This document shows positions 63,963 to 64,000 of a stretch of DNA of 64,000 nucleotides, piece after piece. A model generated the notes under the pieces. The model did no database searches, had not been told where the DNA came from, and saw only the letters and a list, made by a program, of their open reading frames with translations. The translations under genes were made by a program, and so were the position numbers. The stretch's first letter is position 1. The number at the start of each line of letters is the position of its first letter. The stretch comes from Epithemia pelagica. Taxonomy: Eukaryota > Bacillariophyta > Bacillariophyceae > Surirellales > Surirellaceae. The stretch is from positions 1,116,001 to 1,180,000 of the forward strand of contig OX337240.1 of the NCBI GenBank assembly GCA_946965045.2, read 5' to 3'.

Positions 63963-64000
63963 TTTACTGAGCACTATTTCAAAGGCAAAGGCATTACGGA

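Overview
The window looks like nuclear DNA of a diatom or a close stramenopile relative (inference). The grounds are intron-poor eukaryotic genes rich in Thr/Gln/Asn/Ser runs, short GT-AG introns, two Ty1/copia retrotransposons of the kind common in diatoms, and a Crypton-type tyrosine recombinase. No bacterial operon signals are seen.

Left part (1-21199). A protein kinase (minus strand, running off the left edge) lies head-to-head with an AAA_16-type ATPase gene. The ATPase gene has been split into three pieces by two full-length copia elements: element A (3335-9637, plus, 464-bp LTRs) and element B (11030-20102, minus, 379-bp LTRs). Removing each element plus one target-site copy restores one continuous frame of about 1130 codons. 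Element A carries several disabling lesions although its LTRs differ at one base. Element B has identical-looking LTRs with unusual AGTC...GACT ends.

Middle part (21200-38165) is a block of ordinary housekeeping-type genes: a small membrane protein, a WDR75/Utp17-like WD40 protein, a GNAT-like protein, a secreted lamin-tail-domain protein, a prolyl-4-hydroxylase-like 2-oxoglutarate oxygenase, an ARMC6-like armadillo protein, and a large poly(A)/terminal nucleotidyltransferase with one intron.

37079-46919 is a tandem triplication (unit about 3286 bp). It carries the 5' part of the nucleotidyltransferase gene, the shared divergent promoter and a complete GAF-domain gene. The result is one full nucleotidyltransferase, two 5' fragments with new tails, and three GAF genes.

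47283-50486 encodes an unusual fusion of a sulfotransferase and two glycosyltransferase-like domains. Next comes a monooxygenase-fold gene with one internal stop.

Right part (51442-64000) is repeat- and transposon-rich. It holds a Crypton recombinase gene with two introns and a decayed second ORF with a GCR1_C-like domain, a SWIM zinc-finger transposase remnant, an orphan 2OG oxygenase gene with TET/JBP-like features, a TIR-bounded element, a 176-bp tandem array, a tRNA-like sequence, a gag fragment and a roughly 200-bp repeat array.
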